Origin: Chlorobiales bacterium
Lineage (GTDB): Bacteria > Bacteroidota > Chlorobiia > Chlorobiales > Chlorobiaceae
Direction of reading: 5' to 3'
Assembly: GCA_022360415.1 (NCBI GenBank)
Contig: JAKSDB010000153.1
Location: 1-8,149, forward strand
DNA: 8,149 bases
A model generated the notes under the pieces. It saw only the letters and a list, made by a program, of their open reading frames with translations. It searched no databases and had not been told where the DNA came from. The translations under genes and the position numbers were made by a program. Positions within the stretch are counted from its first letter, which is position 1. Each line of letters opens with the position of its first letter. Positions 1 through 6,193 of this stretch are shown here, in pieces.

Positions 1-59
1 GAAGCACCTTTGCTGTTTTCTGCTATGTGATACCTGAGCAAGAGGTATTCATTGCTTAA
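1..59 (+). CDS. possible C-terminal tail of an upstream gene (partial)
   Basis: A frame open from the window edge (codons from position 3) runs to a TAA at 57-59 and would encode about 18 residues ending EQEVFIA. It could be the last codons of a gene that lies mostly outside the window. The other two plus frames close earlier, at 28 and 36. The stretch is too short to assign and could be chance. The product is unknown. Confidence 0.2.
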   Translation, partial: STFAVFCYVIPEQEVFIA

Positions 60-82
60 ATGAGTAGCCTGAAATCGGCAAA

Positions 83-364
83 ATGCTTGAGACATCAATT
101 GCAAAAGCAAAAAAAAATAATCCTGACCGTAACACCAATCCTGCCCAGAGTTTATCTGAATACTACGATTACATTGACCGTTCAACGGAATTGCTTCCCC
201 AGGAGATACTCAAGGGGCCGTCCGAATCCGTACGTGACCAGATGTTGCAAGGTATTTGCTACTTCTATTTTTTAGTTGACCGTCCATTGGATGAATTGAA
301 GGGAAAAGGCCGGGTTCAAAATTACGGCACCGGTAGAAAATCCAGTGGCTTCGAATTCCGGTGA
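83..364 (+). pseudogene. orphan 93-residue frame, probably a truncated or frameshifted remnant
   Basis: The frame starts at ATG 83 without a convincing Shine-Dalgarno and encodes 93 residues. The first ~75 residues look like genuine protein: a basic N-terminus, then an acidic, aromatic-rich segment with SLSEYYDYI, VRDQMLQGICYFYFLVDRP and LDELKGKG. The last ~18 residues look like out-of-frame translation. A second plus frame, open from about 300 to a TGA at 441-443, takes over at that point (it reads ITAPVENPVASNSGEG and ends EYGMMKGKN). This would fit a +1 shift near 305-315 in a decayed gene. From memory the first part recalls the N-terminal accessory region of phosphatidylserine-decarboxylase-related proteins, but I cannot verify that and assign no function. 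It might also be a small intact gene of unknown role. Confidence 0.4.
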
Positions 365-441
365 AGGCCAGGGACACAGAGCGACAACCTACAAGCACGG
401 TCTTGTCGGTGAGGAGTATGGAATGATGAAAGGGAAAAACT

Positions 442-609
442 GATCACACCGGCAAGCAGTGCTTTTAGAACAGTACCCTTGGGAACAGCCGGGCTAAGGA
501 CAATAAAGTCCAGCGGATCAACGTCCCCGCCACTTTCTTCAGGCAATAGTGTTCGCAGTATCATGCCGTAGTTGCCTAGGTAGCTGAGATACAAAGGGGC
601 AGGTTTCAT
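442..609 (-). pseudogene. fragment of a family-I inorganic pyrophosphatase
   Basis: The minus-strand frame from ATG 609 contains about 56 residues that match the core of soluble inorganic diphosphatases in order: a KP..YL.Y approach, GNYGM, RTLLPEESGGD, then DPLDFIVLSPAVP and KGTVLKALLAGVI. This corresponds to the family's GKPR..YPGNYGMIPRTLLPKE..GGDGDPLD core. The metal-binding Asp trio of the D-x-D-P-x-D signature is kept (D29, D31, D34 of this frame), but the usual Gly between the first two is Val. The roughly 60-80 residues normally before this block and the K/D-rich half after GVI are absent. The frame runs on to 322 with residues unlike the family. Intact family members are about 170-220 residues long, so this is an internal relic, not a functional enzyme. 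A weak IFPAG segment in the same frame at about 645-660 may be a remnant of the IPAG strand near the enzyme's N-terminus. The family assignment is confident; the exact borders are not. Confidence 0.7.
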
Positions 610-703
610 GCAGTTGGGTGATTCGAGTGATGTGTAGCCGGCGGGAAAGATATTGCAGGCTGCAATCGATGCCTACGAAAAACGGGAAGCCTGTTTTGAA
701 TAG

Positions 704-732
704 TTGTATCTTGAAAAGATGCCATGCATAAT
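704..732 (+). promoter_or_regulatory. candidate promoter for the GyrI-like gene
   Basis: TTGTAT (704-709) is separated by 17 nt from CATAAT (727-732). The -10 matches five of six consensus bases, the -35 only three. The predicted start near 739 would leave a very short leader starting at the Shine-Dalgarno AGGAGGGG (739-746), so the true promoter may lie further upstream. This is inference from pattern only. Confidence 0.25.
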
Positions 733-752
733 AAAATTAGGAGGGGAAGACT

Positions 753-1238
753 ATGAAATTCGATGAACCCGAAATCAGGGAACTGGGAGAAAAAGCGGTT
801 GCGTATGTTGCTTTTACCGGCAACTACATTGCCGATAAGCAGATCTTTGCCCGGTTGTTTGAAAAGCTCTCTCAATGGGCAGGGCCAAAAGGATTGATAA
901 AGCCCGAAACGGTTTTTCTGTCTGCATATCAGGATGATCCTGACACCACGCCGCCCGACGAGCTGAAACTCGAATGCTGTATGATTATTCCCGATGATGC
1001 CGAGGTTGAAGGCGATATTCGAAAGAAAGTGCTGCAAGGGGGCAAGTATGTTGTCATGCATGCCGAGCTTTCAGGGCCTCAGGAGTACGGTCTGGCATGG
1101 AACGCCGTGGCGGAATGGATGAAGAAAAACGGCCTGGAGGTTGACATGTCGAGACCGGGTTATGAAATCTATCTGAACAATCCAGAGGAGCACCCTGAAA
1201 AGCATCATATTATTGAAATCTGCATGGGCGTTGTTTAA
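753..1238 (+). CDS. stand-alone GyrI-like / AraC-type effector-binding-domain protein
   Basis: The gene encodes 161 residues with a strong Shine-Dalgarno (AGGAGGGG) six nt before the ATG. The whole protein is one GyrI-like small-molecule-binding domain (SbmC/GyrI, the AraC E-bind fold): an N-terminal strand (IRELGEKAVAYVAFTGNY), the first helix with LFEKLSQWA and GL, the FLSAYQDDPDTTP turn, the ELKLECCMIIP strand, then the second repeat with GGKYVVMHAELSGP, AWNAVAEWM, and the C-terminal YEIYLN and HHIIEICMGV strand. The Glu in the last strand is conserved in ligand-binding members of the family. No helix-turn-helix is present, so it is not an AraC-type regulator. It has no signal peptide and should be cytoplasmic. 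Relatives bind small or amphiphilic molecules; some inhibit gyrase and some are reported to hydrolyse reactive cyclopropanoid compounds. The ligand here cannot be told from sequence. It is transcribed alone, convergent with rnfA, with a terminator directly after its stop. Confidence 0.85.
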   Translation: MKFDEPEIRELGEKAVAYVAFTGNYIADKQIFARLFEKLSQWAGPKGLIKPETVFLSAYQDDPDTTPPDELKLECCMIIPDDAEVEGDIRKKVLQGGKYVVMHAELSGPQEYGLAWNAVAEWMKKNGLEVDMSRPGYEIYLNNPEEHPEKHHIIEICMGVV

Positions 1239-1239
1239 A

Positions 1240-1286
1240 GAGGCCGTCTCAATCATCAATCAATGAGACGGCCTCGTGTTTTTTTT
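1240..1286. terminator. intrinsic terminator, probably bidirectional, between convergent genes
   Basis: A perfect 12-bp stem is formed by GAGGCCGTCTCA (1240-1251) and TGAGACGGCCTC (1264-1275), with a 12-nt loop. GTG and then eight Ts (1279-1286) follow on the plus strand. It begins two nt after the stop of the GyrI-like gene, which it should terminate efficiently. On the minus strand, 22 nt after the rnfA stop at 1297, the same stem is preceded by eight As and followed by only three Ts. It can therefore also end the rnf transcript, less ideally. Confidence 0.9.
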
Positions 1287-1296
1287 AAAGACGTTC

Positions 1297-1884
1297 TTAC
1301 TTGACCAGACCGGAGAAACCCATGAAAGCAAGGGAGAGAATCGCTGCTGAAATGAATCCGATCGGGACGTTTTTAAACGGCTTGGGCACGTCGGCTTCTT
1401 CGAGTTTTTCCCTGATACCTGCAAACAGAAGAATGGCGAGGATAAAGCCCATTGCCGAGAAAAAGGCGAATACCACCGAGGTGACAAACGAGTAATCTTC
1501 CTGTATTGCAATCAGGGCAACGCCGAAGATAGCGCAGTTCGTGGTAATGAGCGGCAAGAAAATGCCGAGCGAGTTGTAGAGTGACTTGCTCACTTTTTTC
1601 AGAACGATTTCGACAAGCTGCACAAGAGAGGCGATCACGAGGATAAACATGATCGTCTGCATGAACTCGATTTTGTAGGGCACGAGTATCCCGTAATGCA
1701 AAACGTACCCGATAGCGGTGGCGATAGTCATGACAAAGGTTACAGCGAAGCCCATACCGAGGGCGGTATCCAGCTTTCTCGATACTCCAAGGTAGGGGCA
1801 GATGCCGAGAAAGCGGGCAAAGACAACATTATTGACGAATATCGCACTGACGATAACGAGCAGAATTCCGGATATTTCGTTCAT
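1297..1884 (-). CDS. rnfA: Rnf complex subunit RnfA
   Basis: The protein has 195 residues, the usual length for RnfA/NqrE-type membrane subunits. It has about six hydrophobic helices (roughly 5-25, 40-61, 72-95, 105-125, 131-155, 173-193). The family signature ARFLGICPYLGVS places C29 in the first half-helix, and PLITTNCAIFG places C117 in the pseudo-symmetric one. In solved Rnf/Nqr structures these cysteines, with the equivalent pair of RnfE, hold an iron-sulfur centre inside the membrane, which is the likely role here. The start overlaps the rnfE stop as ATGA. A strong GGGAGG (1891-1896 on the plus strand) lies six nt upstream of the ATG, inside rnfE, which fixes the start. It is the last gene of the operon and is followed by the shared hairpin at 1240-1286. 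All conserved features are present. Confidence 0.96.
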   Translation of the reverse strand: MNEISGILLVIVSAIFVNNVVFARFLGICPYLGVSRKLDTALGMGFAVTFVMTIATAIGYVLHYGILVPYKIEFMQTIMFILVIASLVQLVEIVLKKVSKSLYNSLGIFLPLITTNCAIFGVALIAIQEDYSFVTSVVFAFFSAMGFILAILLFAGIREKLEEADVPKPFKNVPIGFISAAILSLAFMGFSGLVK

Positions 1885-2486
1885 TTCTTACCTCCCATTT
1901 TCTTTTCAAGCGAGTTCAATCCGGCAATGATCAGCCCGAGCCCGGCAAATGCACCGGGAGGAAGTGCGAAGACCAGTATCGTATTCGCGTCTTCGCCGAC
2001 AAGCGGGATGTTGAATATCGTTCCGGAACCGAGAACTTCACGGAGTATCGACAGCAGGAGCAGGGCAAAAGTGAAGCCGAGGCCCATACCGATAGCGTCG
2101 ATAATCGAGTACCAGAGGCCGTTTCTGCTGGCAAATGCTTCAGCCCTGCCGAGAATCATACAGTTCACGACAATCAGCGGGATAAAGATGCCGAGAGCCT
2201 GGTTCAGCTCGGGTGAAAATGCCTGAATCAACAGGTCGACAATGGTGACAAATGTCGCGATAACCAGAATAAACGACGGTATTCTGACGGTACTGGGTAT
2301 TGCTTTCGATGCCAGGGAGATGACGACGTTTGAACCAAGAAGAACAAACGTTGTCGCCAGTCCCATGCCGAGTCCGTTGACTGCCGATGTTGTAACGGCA
2401 AGCACGGGACAGAGGCCGAGCAGCATTTTGGTTACAGGGTTTTCCTTGACAAACCCTCTGGTGAAAATATTTAGGGCTTCATTCAT
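1881..2486 (-). CDS. rnfE: Rnf complex subunit RnfE
   Basis: The protein has 201 residues and is the pseudo-symmetric partner of RnfA (RnfE/NqrD family). An N-terminal amphipathic stretch with the family's FTRGFVKENPVTKMLLGLCPVLAVT places C26. The second half-helix IFIPLIVVNCMILGRAEAFAS places C109. About six hydrophobic segments follow the usual pattern, then a short basic tail (KKMGGKK). C26 and C109 are expected to complete the intramembrane iron-sulfur site with C29 and C117 of RnfA. The ATG overlaps the rnfG stop as ATGA and the stop overlaps the rnfA start in the same way, so the three genes are probably translationally coupled. No strong Shine-Dalgarno precedes it, which fits coupling. 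No odd residues were seen. Confidence 0.96.
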   Translation of the reverse strand: MNEALNIFTRGFVKENPVTKMLLGLCPVLAVTTSAVNGLGMGLATTFVLLGSNVVISLASKAIPSTVRIPSFILVIATFVTIVDLLIQAFSPELNQALGIFIPLIVVNCMILGRAEAFASRNGLWYSIIDAIGMGLGFTFALLLLSILREVLGSGTIFNIPLVGEDANTILVFALPPGAFAGLGLIIAGLNSLEKKMGGKK

Positions 2487-3028
2487 TCTGCTGAAGATTT
2501 AGGGTATTGCTCGTTAGTGTATTCAAGACCTCTGACGACAGCATCGGCAACTGCCCGGCAGGAGATCGTAGCGGCTGTGATCTCGTCGATATCGCCACCG
2601 TCCTTTTTAACCTTCCAGTCAGTGTTTTCGAGCGTGCGGCCCTTGAACTGCTTCTTGAATTTGGATTTGTCGATTTTATCGCCGAGCCCCGGGGTTTCAC
2701 GATGAAAGAGGACTTTGTAATTGAGGATTTTCTGATCGGGGGAGACTCCGAGCAGAATTTCTATTGTGCCGCTGTATCCTTCATCCGTAGAGGTTTCAAC
2801 AGCAATTCCTTCAAGTTTATTTTCCTGGCTGTATGCTTCATAGAACGTCGTTTGCTCTGCTGAGACGGTTTTGAGACTGTCGATAGCGAAAGGAAAAATC
2901 TGCTCGATAGCTTTTCGTTTCATTTGTTCTTTGGCTACGGCTATCGGTTCACGTGTGAGATCATCCACGACAGCAAGCAGGGAGGCACTCAATATACCGA
3001 CAATAGTAAGGATAATTATTGGTCTCAT
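2483..3028 (-). CDS. rnfG: Rnf complex subunit RnfG (covalent FMN, FMN-binding domain)
   Basis: The protein has 181 residues. An uncleaved N-terminal membrane anchor (about 3-21) is followed by a basic/acidic linker and the extracytoplasmic FMN-binding domain. The domain shows GYSGTIEILLGVSPD (84-98), HRETPGLGDKI (109-119) and the attachment motif D148-E-I-T-A-A-T154-I-S. FMN is attached in this family by ApbE/Ftp through a phosphoester to the last Thr of the motif, here T154. The usual S/T-G-A-T has Ala at the Gly position. The subunit passes electrons between the flavin of RnfD and the rest of the complex. It starts inside the rnfD stop (ATGA) and ends inside the rnfE start (ATGA). It is slightly shorter than many proteobacterial relatives but complete. 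No flavin transferase gene is present in the window. Confidence 0.95.
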   Translation of the reverse strand: MRPIIILTIVGILSASLLAVVDDLTREPIAVAKEQMKRKAIEQIFPFAIDSLKTVSAEQTTFYEAYSQENKLEGIAVETSTDEGYSGTIEILLGVSPDQKILNYKVLFHRETPGLGDKIDKSKFKKQFKGRTLENTDWKVKKDGGDIDEITAATISCRAVADAVVRGLEYTNEQYPKSSAE

Positions 3029-4002
3029 GGTGTTTCCGGCTTCTTTGTTTGTAATGCTTTTCGGTCGTTAAGATCCCAGCGGTCGATAAGCGGGACAAAA
3101 GAGTTCATGATAAGGATGGCGAATGAAATTCCTTCAGGATACCCTCCCCAAAGGCGGATTACAGCCGTCAGAAGTCCGCATCCCAGACCGAAAAGCAGCT
3201 GACCGCGAACAGAAAGCGGAGAGGTGACCATGTCTGTCGCCATGAAGAATGCGCCGAGAATCAACCCGCCTGTAACCATATGAAATGTCGGTGATGCATA
3301 GGTGGTCGGGTCGATCAGATAAAACAAACCGGTGAATAGAAAAACCGAGCCGATCAGGGAGAGAGGGATGTACATGGTAATGTATTTCTTGTACCATAGC
3401 CATGCCGCTCCTGCAAGCAGGGCCAGAAAAGAGGTTTCACCAAGGCTCCCGTTCATGGTTCCGTAAAATCCGTCCATGATGGAAAAGGATGCAAGTGCAG
3501 CGTCCAAGCCGTCCGTTTTCAGAATCCCCAGGGGCGATGCAGCGGTCTGCATATCCACTGAGAACGGGACAGGCCAGCTCGTCATGGCGGCAGGGAAAGA
3601 GATAAGCAGAAACACCCTGGCTACGAGCGCCGGATTGAAAACGTTATAACCAAGTCCGCCAAAAGCATGTTTGGAGGCTACGATGGCAATGAATGCTCCG
3701 GTTACTACCATCCAGAGTGGAAGGTTGGAGGGGACGTTCAGTGCAAGAAGCAGGCCCGTAACCAGTGCGCTGCCGTCAAAACAGGAATTCGGCTTTTTTC
3801 TTGCCTTGTCCATGAGCCATTCGAAAGCGATACAACTGAGAATGGATACTACCGTCAGTACCAGAGCTTTCATGCCGAAAAGATAAACCGACATGGCGGT
3901 TGCCGGTGCAAGGGCAAGGGCGACATTGTACATCACCGATTCGATAGAGTCCTTCGATCGGACGAATGGCGCATTTGAGACTTTAAGGTTGACTGATTCC
4001 AT
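3025..4002 (-). CDS. rnfD: Rnf complex subunit RnfD (membrane flavoprotein)
   Basis: The protein has 325 residues from the ATG at 4002 and is a polytopic NqrB/RnfD-family membrane protein. Visible family blocks are an N-terminal APFVRSKDSIESVMYNVALALAP, the SKHAFGGLGYNVFNPALVARVF block (110-131), and late helices with GGLILGAFFMATDMVTSPL and RLWGGYPEGISFAILIMN. The flavin-attachment region reads D150-M-Q-T-A-A-S156-P-L: Ser sits where Thr is usual and Ala replaces Gly. The open frame extends upstream to 4068, but the extra 22 residues are unlike the family and would overlap rnfC by 47 nt. Starting at 4002 leaves a 19-nt gap after rnfC, with a poorly spaced AAAGGA as the only Shine-Dalgarno-like site. 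The 3' end overlaps rnfG (ATGA). The subunit carries electrons across the membrane through covalent FMN. Confidence 0.95.
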   Translation of the reverse strand: MESVNLKVSNAPFVRSKDSIESVMYNVALALAPATAMSVYLFGMKALVLTVVSILSCIAFEWLMDKARKKPNSCFDGSALVTGLLLALNVPSNLPLWMVVTGAFIAIVASKHAFGGLGYNVFNPALVARVFLLISFPAAMTSWPVPFSVDMQTAASPLGILKTDGLDAALASFSIMDGFYGTMNGSLGETSFLALLAGAAWLWYKKYITMYIPLSLIGSVFLFTGLFYLIDPTTYASPTFHMVTGGLILGAFFMATDMVTSPLSVRGQLLFGLGCGLLTAVIRLWGGYPEGISFAILIMNSFVPLIDRWDLNDRKALQTKKPETP

Positions 4003-4021
4003 AAGAAATAATACTGATCCT

Positions 4022-5347
4022 TTAAGCTGATTTGCGTTTCTGGCGGTTATTGACAAGCGCCTTTGCATATTTTATCCAGTGCACAAGCTCTCGTCTCGAA
4101 GGACAGACATAGGTGCAGCTGCCGCATTCGGTGCAGTTTGCAAGGCCAAGAAGCTGGATTTCATCGAACTCACGGAGTTGAGCGACATTTGCAAGCAGCC
4201 ACGGAGCAAGGCCCTGCGGACAGACATCAACGCATTTGCCGCACCGGATACAGGTTCTTTCACGTGCTTTTTCAATACCTGTGTTGTTGACGAACAGAAT
4301 TCCCGATGTGGTCTTAACAACCGGCACATCAAGCGTGAACAGTGCTTTGCCCATCATAGGACCGCCTGAGATAATCTGATTGGTGTTCCCTTTGGGATCC
4401 CCGCAGAATCGGGAAATGTCCTTGAAACTTGTCCCGATTACAGCGCGGATGTTTTTTGGCTTGCCTATTTCGAGGCCGGAAACCGTTACAATCCGCTCGA
4501 TCAGCGGCTTGTTTTTGCTGACGGCATCATAAATGGCAACCGCTGTCCCGATATTTTGTACAAGACAGCCTTTGTCAAACGGCAGTTCGCCCTGCTCGAT
4601 TGTTCTTCCGGTAATCGCATTGATGAGCTGTTTCTCTGCTCCCTGGGGGTACTTGGTTTTCAATGAAACAACTTCGATTCCTTTGGATGACGCAATCTGT
4701 GATAAGGTTCCTATGGCATCTTTTTTATTGGATTCGATACCGATATAGGCTTTGGCCTGCCCTGAAAAAAGTGAAGCGATGATCTCCAGTCCTTCGACGA
4801 TTTCGCGGGCAGACTCGAGCATAAGACGATGGTCTGCGGTCAGAAAAGGCTCGCATTCGGCACCGTTGAGGATAATGGTGTCGATCTGCTTGTCCGGAGG
4901 GGGAGAGAGCTTGACGCTGGTCGGGAACCCTGCGCCGCCCATACCGACGATTCCGGCATTTTGTATCTTGCCTATGATTTCTTCTTTTGACAACCCGTGC
5001 CAGTCCATAGGATCGGTGTTGAGTCTTTCCGCCCACTCGTCCTTCCCGTCGGCAGTAATGAACACCGTCATTGCATATTGACCGCTCGGGTGCGGATGTG
5101 GTTTGACGGCTTTAACTTTTCCGCTGGTGCTTGCATGAACATTCGCAGAAATAAATCCGTCAGCGGCGCCGATCAGCTCTCCTTTTTTCACTTCGCTCCC
5201 GACTTTTACCAAAGGCTTGGCGGGTTTACCGAGGTGCTGGTTCAATGATATCGCCAGTTCCGCCGGTATCGGCATCTCTTCAATGGGTATATTTTCGGTG
5301 AACTTGTTTTCAGGAGGGTGAATGCCTCCCGTCTTGAATGTCTTCAT
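4022..5347 (-). CDS. rnfC: Rnf complex subunit RnfC (FMN/NADH site, two [4Fe-4S] clusters)
   Basis: The protein has 441 residues, the compact RnfC form. The N-terminal barrel-sandwich region opens with FKTGGIHPPENK and holds a lipoyl-like hairpin (about 45-80). The Rossmann-like NADH/FMN domain related to complex I 51-kDa subunits has GIVGMGGAGFPTSVK (132-146), LNGAECEPFLTAD (160-172) and YPQGAEKQLI (233-242). An SLBB-like segment follows (about 260-310). Two ferredoxin motifs close the core: C366-IR-C-GK-C-VDV-C376-P and C405-TE-C-GS-C-TYV-C415-P. The tail is short and basic. It lacks the long alanine/lysine-rich extension of enterobacterial RsxC. The enzyme is the peripheral cytoplasmic subunit that exchanges electrons with NAD(H). 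Its ATG abuts the rnfB stop (TAAATG) with no clear ribosome binding site, so translational coupling to rnfB is likely. Confidence 0.97.
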   Translation of the reverse strand: MKTFKTGGIHPPENKFTENIPIEEMPIPAELAISLNQHLGKPAKPLVKVGSEVKKGELIGAADGFISANVHASTSGKVKAVKPHPHPSGQYAMTVFITADGKDEWAERLNTDPMDWHGLSKEEIIGKIQNAGIVGMGGAGFPTSVKLSPPPDKQIDTIILNGAECEPFLTADHRLMLESAREIVEGLEIIASLFSGQAKAYIGIESNKKDAIGTLSQIASSKGIEVVSLKTKYPQGAEKQLINAITGRTIEQGELPFDKGCLVQNIGTAVAIYDAVSKNKPLIERIVTVSGLEIGKPKNIRAVIGTSFKDISRFCGDPKGNTNQIISGGPMMGKALFTLDVPVVKTTSGILFVNNTGIEKARERTCIRCGKCVDVCPQGLAPWLLANVAQLREFDEIQLLGLANCTECGSCTYVCPSRRELVHWIKYAKALVNNRQKRKSA

Positions 5348-6187
5348 TTATGAGGCTTTTTTTTGTTTCGCTTCTTCAAGATCCCGCTCCAGAACAATGC
5401 AGTTGACCTTGGTCGGACAAGCTTCGATGCATTTGCCGCAGGCAGTACATTTTTCCTGAATGATTCTGGCAAGGAAATTCTCGATGACGATAGCTTCATC
5501 GTCACAGACCTTGACGCACTTCTGGCAGGCGATACAGCCGGCATCACAGGCTCTCTTTGTTGCAGCGCCCTTGTCATGCGAATTGCAGGCGATATAGTAG
5601 CGCTCCGCTTTCTTTTCCTGCATGACAAGCACGCCGGTAGGGCAGGCCGGAACACATGCACCGCATCCGGTGCAAAGATCTTTGTCAATAACAATCAGTC
5701 CGTTTTCAAGACGCATCGCCCCAAAATCACAGAAAGCGATACATGATCCAAGGCCGATGCAGGAATAGCTGCACTGTTTCGGCCCGACATAGGTTTGCGT
5801 CGCGGCCCAGCAGTCCTGGATGCCGAAATACTCGGCCGTCTCTCTCGCTGTATCGTTATCGCCCTGACAAAGCACGACCGCCGTTACCGGTTTGGGTTCG
5901 GCCATGGTGAGGCCGAGTGCGGTGCCGAGTTTCGCCGCAAGGTCGGCTCCGCCGACCGGACAGGACATCGATGAATCCTTCGTTTGTACAAGAACTTCAG
6001 CGAACTGTCCGCAGCTCGGGTAGCCGCAGGCCCCGCAGTTGACGCCGGGAAGAATATCGTTGATGAAGACCACCATAGGATCTTCTTCGACGTGAAACTT
6101 TTTCGAGACATAGAAAATTATAAGGCCAAGAGCAAGCGCCACTGAACCCAGACTTGCGACGGCCGGTATGAATGCTTCACTAATCAT
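5348..6187 (-). CDS. rnfB: Rnf complex subunit RnfB (multi-cluster ferredoxin-like electron wire)
   Basis: The protein has 279 residues: an N-terminal membrane anchor (about 5-27), then the RnfB four-cysteine domain with C51-x2-C54-x4-C59-x16-C76 (NCGACGYPSCG and SCPVGG). Four further cysteine groups follow: C139-x3-C143-x5-C149-x3-C153; C172-x2-C175-x2-C178-x3-C182-P; C214/C218-x2-C221-x2-C224-x3-C228; and C247-x2-C250-x2-C253-x3-C257-P. Up to five [4Fe-4S] clusters are therefore possible. This is longer than the E. coli RsxB type (about 190 residues) and shorter than the long clostridial type. Asp follows the last Cys, instead of Pro, in the first and third ferredoxin-like groups. The protein takes electrons from reduced ferredoxin at the cytoplasmic face and passes them on in the complex. 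It lies 6 nt after rseC and ends directly at the rnfC ATG. Its tail is rich in lysine. Confidence 0.96.
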   Translation of the reverse strand: MISEAFIPAVASLGSVALALGLIIFYVSKKFHVEEDPMVVFINDILPGVNCGACGYPSCGQFAEVLVQTKDSSMSCPVGGADLAAKLGTALGLTMAEPKPVTAVVLCQGDNDTARETAEYFGIQDCWAATQTYVGPKQCSYSCIGLGSCIAFCDFGAMRLENGLIVIDKDLCTGCGACVPACPTGVLVMQEKKAERYYIACNSHDKGAATKRACDAGCIACQKCVKVCDDEAIVIENFLARIIQEKCTACGKCIEACPTKVNCIVLERDLEEAKQKKAS

Positions 6188-6193
6188 GCGGCG

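Larger units (their letters stand above)
365..752. other. intergenic stretch with decayed coding pieces before the GyrI-like gene
   Basis: Besides the minus-strand pyrophosphatase fragment, this stretch holds two plus-strand open tails. One is the frame ending at TGA 441-443. The other is a 21-codon tail at 638-703, ending in TAG, whose last residues (AAIDAYEKREACFE) resemble a normal amphipathic C-terminal helix. Neither has a start codon with a ribosome binding site. A short palindrome, ATTGCA-GGC-TGCAAT, lies at 652-666 and could be an operator or chance. No complete gene, tRNA or repeat array is visible. The mixture of fragments on both strands suggests deletion and decay. Confidence 0.4.

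Noticed and set aside
210..398. 62-codon minus-strand frame as continuation of the pyrophosphatase by frameshift
   Set aside because: I read all three minus frames after the GVI block and found none of the expected D-x-GE-D-x-K-x-x-A motif, so the match ends near 442.
606..1061. 151-codon minus-strand open frame opposite the GyrI-like gene
   Set aside because: It lies antisense to a gene with a strong ribosome binding site and a clear family fold. Its translation resembles no family I know, and it ends at the pyrophosphatase relic by chance.
1696..2226. 176-codon plus-strand open frame across the rnfA/rnfE junction
   Set aside because: It is antisense to two genes with unmistakable family signatures, has low-complexity Ser/Pro/Arg-rich translation and no ribosome binding site. 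It is a shadow of the minus-strand coding.
4003..4068. Longer rnfD start at 4068
   Set aside because: The 22 extra residues are unlike RnfD N-termini and overlap rnfC by 47 nt. The ATG at 4002 gives the normal start and a 19-nt gap.
4079..4369. Plus-strand frame with several Cys/His residues opposite rnfC
   Set aside because: The cysteines come from the reverse complement of the rnfC ferredoxin motifs and their surroundings; it has no start signal and no family match.
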